Part shown: positions 63,755 to 64,000 of the stretch, one piece after another | How the letters are laid out: every line of letters begins with the position of its first letter | How positions within the stretch are numbered: the first letter of the stretch is position 1 | From: an uncultured Coriobacteriaceae bacterium | GTDB lineage: Bacteria > Actinomycetota > Coriobacteriia > Coriobacteriales > Atopobiaceae | Length of the DNA stretch: 64,000 nucleotides | Direction: 5' to 3' | NCBI GenBank assembly: GCA_902801175.1 | Contig: CADCHF010000017.1 | Span: 46,243-110,242, forward strand | Translations under genes and position numbers: made by a program | Notes under the pieces: generated by a model | What the model saw: the letters and a program-made list of their open reading frames with translations, nothing else | Databases searched by the model: none | Told to the model about the DNA's origin: nothing

Positions 63755-64000
63755 CTCTGGTCCTTTCCTTCGGCGGTCATGGGACCATTTAGAGGCGCAC
63801 CCTGCGCCCTTCCCCAGCGGACCGCATCCGACGTAGACTGCTTCCTTGGTTTTTGTTAGCGAGTCGACCGCGAGCAGGTGCCCCTACACAGGATGGAGCA
63901 TGCAGCCGAGACAGAACAATCCCGCAATTCAGCAGCTTTTCTAGTTTAATTGCTCATGGGAGAGATACGCCCGACCGCGTGGCTTTCACAATCTTTCCAC
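63755..64000. other. Untranslated region upstream of rplC
   Basis: No coding frame matching rpsJ (S10) is present. A GGCGCA/TGCGCC hairpin (about 63791-63810) lies 40 nt before rplC. The length suggests a leader; a promoter is probably in or beyond the right edge. Confidence 0.5.

Overview
The window is 64 kb of a GC-rich chromosome, densely coded, with long operons on both strands. Gene content and style point to an anaerobic, host-associated Coriobacteriia (Actinomycetota), most like the Olsenella/Atopobium/Collinsella side. The supporting signs are an actinobacterial-type S10-spc-alpha ribosomal cluster, a T-box on the trp genes, a GGGtGRT/NifU-like pair, a split cobalamin-dependent methionine synthase, a water-forming NADH oxidase and a lone acetyl-CoA-synthetase-like ligase with an XRE-cupin regulator. 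The taxonomic call is inference; no rRNA gene is present.

Layout. 1-4.3 kb: T-box leader and trpD-C-F-B (trpA enters at the left edge), minus strand. 4.5-8.3 kb: a HIRAN protein, a voltage-gated K+ channel, then a plus-strand pair made of a macro-domain/zinc-ribbon/HTH protein and a von Willebrand A protein. 8.3-14.3 kb: NADH oxidase and a leuA-ilvB-ilvN operon with a possible leucine-rich leader peptide. 14.5-20.3 kb: XRE-cupin regulator plus acyl-CoA ligase, converging on a SWIM/SNF2 helicase across a 36-bp-arm perfect palindrome. 20.6-24 kb: NifU-like + GGGtGRT pair, then a nuclease-fold-like accessory gene lying between two near-identical palindromic repeats. 24-30 kb: murI, archaeal-type pth2, metF, a MetH activation-domain gene, metH and tRNA-Gln. 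30-35 kb: a second perfect 36-bp-arm palindrome, a peptidoglycan-binding protein, polyprenyl synthase, galE and a barnase/barstar/Cys-rich three-gene unit. 35-43 kb: glmU-prs, a small membrane protein, pth, pyrE, an XRE regulator, a glycosyltransferase and a His-rich 10-TM metal exporter. 43-64 kb: truA and the ribosomal protein cluster from rplQ back to rplC, all minus.

How the genes work together. Two amino-acid operons (Trp, Leu/Ile/Val) carry separate RNA-level control. metF, the activation-domain gene and metH form a methyl-cycle operon. The ribosomal cluster is split into at least four transcription units by intrinsic terminators (after rplX, secY, map and rplQ). In the most unusual place, between rplX and rplE, it holds a D-hydroxyacid dehydrogenase and an OpgB-like phosphoglycerol transferase.

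Most interesting unexplained structure: a family of about 85-105 bp palindromes (7.3, 22.6, 23.8 kb) of which two bracket a lone nuclease-like gene; two further perfect palindromes with 36-nt arms; the macro/vWA pair; and the barnase-barstar operon with a tightly coupled third gene.
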